From CAZUSU01 sp964623315 (GTDB lineage: Bacteria > Patescibacteriota > Patescibacteriia > Magasanikbacterales > 2-02-FULL-50-9b), in assembly GCA_964623315.1 (NCBI GenBank), contig CAZUSU010000029.1:1-7870 (forward strand): a stretch of 7,870 nucleotides of DNA, in the 5' to 3' direction. Every line of letters begins with the position of its first letter. Position 1 is the stretch's first letter. Of this stretch, positions 7,202 through 7,870 are shown one piece after another. Made by a program: the position numbers and the translations under genes. The notes under the pieces are model-generated. The model worked only from the letters and a program-made list of their open reading frames with translations, did no database searches and had not been told where the DNA came from.

Positions 7202-7230
7202 ATTGTAGCAGGTTGGTTAAAGGGAGTCAA
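7202..7230 (-). promoter_or_regulatory. Near-consensus sigma-70-type promoter for rpsA-ftsH
   Basis: On the minus strand the -35 is TTGACT (7230-7225, five of six consensus bases) and the -10 is TACAAT (7207-7202, five of six). The spacer is exactly 17 bases and an extended -10 TGC precedes the hexamer. Transcription should start near 7195, only about nine bases before the ATG at 7186. The transcript would be leaderless-like, with no room for a normal SD. The -35 begins five bases after the T-run of the upstream terminator. Both hexamers and the optimal spacing make this the best-supported promoter in the window. Confidence 0.8.
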
Positions 7231-7235
7231 CAATT

Positions 7236-7278
7236 AAAAAACACCCCGCACCAGCTTCGTTGAGCTAGCGCGAGGTGT
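7236..7278 (-). terminator. Strong intrinsic terminator after the right-edge gene
   Basis: On the minus strand, ACACCTCGCGCTAGCT (7278-7263) pairs along all 16 positions with AGCTGGTGCGGGGTGT (7256-7241), counting three G-U pairs. The loop is CAACGA and a run of T follows (7241-7236). This is a textbook rho-independent terminator 25 bases after the stop of the 7304-7861 gene. It insulates that gene from the rpsA promoter. Confidence 0.88.
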
Positions 7279-7281
7279 GTG

Positions 7282-7305
7282 AGGCGTGAGGCGTGCGCCT
7301 CGCCT
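7282..7305 (-). repeat. Bulged stem-loop overlapping the stop codon of the right-edge gene
   Basis: On the minus strand, AGGCGAGGC (7305-7297) can pair with GCCTCACGCCT (7292-7282) around a GCAC loop, with two bulged bases. The stem begins inside the TAG stop codon and ends three bases before the main terminator stem. The 3' arm contains a tandem CGCCTCA repeat. It might support termination or mRNA stability, or be chance in a GC-rich stretch. Confidence 0.4.
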
Positions 7306-7861
7306 AGTGTACGGTCGGCGCCTCTGCGGCCACGCTCGCCACTGGCACGAAATCAGACCAAAGCGGCAGGAACGGTTCGGCATCGGTCAGCAGTGACGCC
7401 AGACTCCCTTGAGAACCCGCGTCAAACGTGAGGGTTTGCGGAGGGCAGGTTTTAAGACTACTATCAAACTTAGTCCACAAATCGCCCATCTTGCCCCGAA
7501 CATGGACAGGGAGCGAAATGCGCACCCACCTGATCTGCGCAAACTGTCCTTCGCCTTCTGCTCCGACCGGACATGCCATCTTGAGCTCAATCCGCGTACG
7601 GTTGTTCTGATGTTCAAGGACGATGTGCTGTTCATCCACAAACGTCTCCCCCATTGTGAGAACTTTGAGATGTTTGTACCAGTCGTCGGCGTTCGGCAAA
7701 TCAGCGTCTCTATTGAAGTCATATCCGATAGCACCACCATCGGATTCCTCCACCAGCCGAGTACGGCGCAAAAGCTCCAATGCGCAGGCAATGGCAAAGT
7801 GGCACGCCGGCGTCAGTTCCACCGTTCCGTAGAAGCCCATATTCAGCGGCCTTGTCCCCAT
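7304..7861 (-). CDS. Hypothetical protein, possibly incomplete at its 5' end
   Basis: I do not recognise this 185-residue product. It looks soluble: no signal peptide or transmembrane helix is evident. Visible traits are a short helical stretch (about 18-36, containing Cys20 and Cys26), a mixed region rich in charged residues (37-95), two more cysteines (97, 139) and a Pro/Ala/Val-rich C-terminus ending SVAAEAPTVH. The cysteine spacing does not match a zinc motif I know. The ATG at 7861 has AGGT a few bases upstream, a possible weak SD. The nine bases from there to the window edge are open in frame, so the true start may lie outside; Met8 (7840) is another candidate. By hand count, 7321-7860 is about 56% GC, versus about 47% in a 300-base sample of the rpsA gene. 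This hints at different codon use or origin. A strong terminator follows, so the gene ends its own transcription unit. Confidence 0.75.
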   Translation of the reverse strand: MGTRPLNMGFYGTVELTPACHFAIACALELLRRTRLVEESDGGAIGYDFNRDADLPNADDWYKHLKVLTMGETFVDEQHIVLEHQNNRTRIELKMACPVGAEGEGQFAQIRWVRISLPVHVRGKMGDLWTKFDSSLKTCPPQTLTFDAGSQGSLASLLTDAEPFLPLWSDFVPVASVAAEAPTVH

Positions 7862-7870
7862 GACAAACCT

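Noticed and set aside
7281..7303. Tandem GTGAGGC units considered as a CRISPR or iteron-like repeat
   Set aside because: There are only two short copies with no spacers, and they form part of a stem-loop beside the terminator.

Overview
The window suggests a Candidate Phyla Radiation (Patescibacteria) genome, most likely from the Parcubacteria side. That is an inference from gene content. It rests on a compact four-domain S1-type protein, a membrane-anchored protein that looks baseplate-J-like, a PilB-type pilus ATPase, tight gene packing and poor Shine-Dalgarno (SD) signals. TGA appears to work as a normal stop. No rRNA or marker gene is present to settle the lineage.

All six protein genes lie on the minus strand, so transcription runs from high to low coordinates. 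First comes an unrecognised 185-residue protein (7861-7304, possibly continuing beyond the right edge). It ends in a very strong intrinsic terminator (7278-7236). Five bases further on is a near-consensus promoter (-35 TTGACT, 17-base spacer, extended -10 TGCTACAAT). This drives a two-gene unit: an S1-domain protein (rpsA-like, 7186-6011), then the membrane AAA+ zinc protease FtsH (6006-4171) four bases later. A 120-base gap follows. It holds an imperfect inverted repeat and an extended -10 promoter.

That second promoter probably serves another tight unit: a polytopic membrane protein (4050-3076), the type IV pilus extension ATPase PilB (3070-1343) five bases later, and a single-pass membrane protein with a large extracytoplasmic part (1332-10, baseplate-J-like). 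The next gene may begin at the last three bases of the left edge. The second unit looks like cell-envelope or pilus machinery. The first pairs translation with membrane-protein quality control.

No CRISPR array, tRNA, rRNA, insertion sequence or prophage was seen. I found no clear evidence of a wholly new system. The items most worth checking are the link between PilB and the baseplate-J-like protein, the inverted repeat between ftsH and the membrane gene (its U-tract points against all the genes), and the unrecognised GC-richer gene at the right edge.
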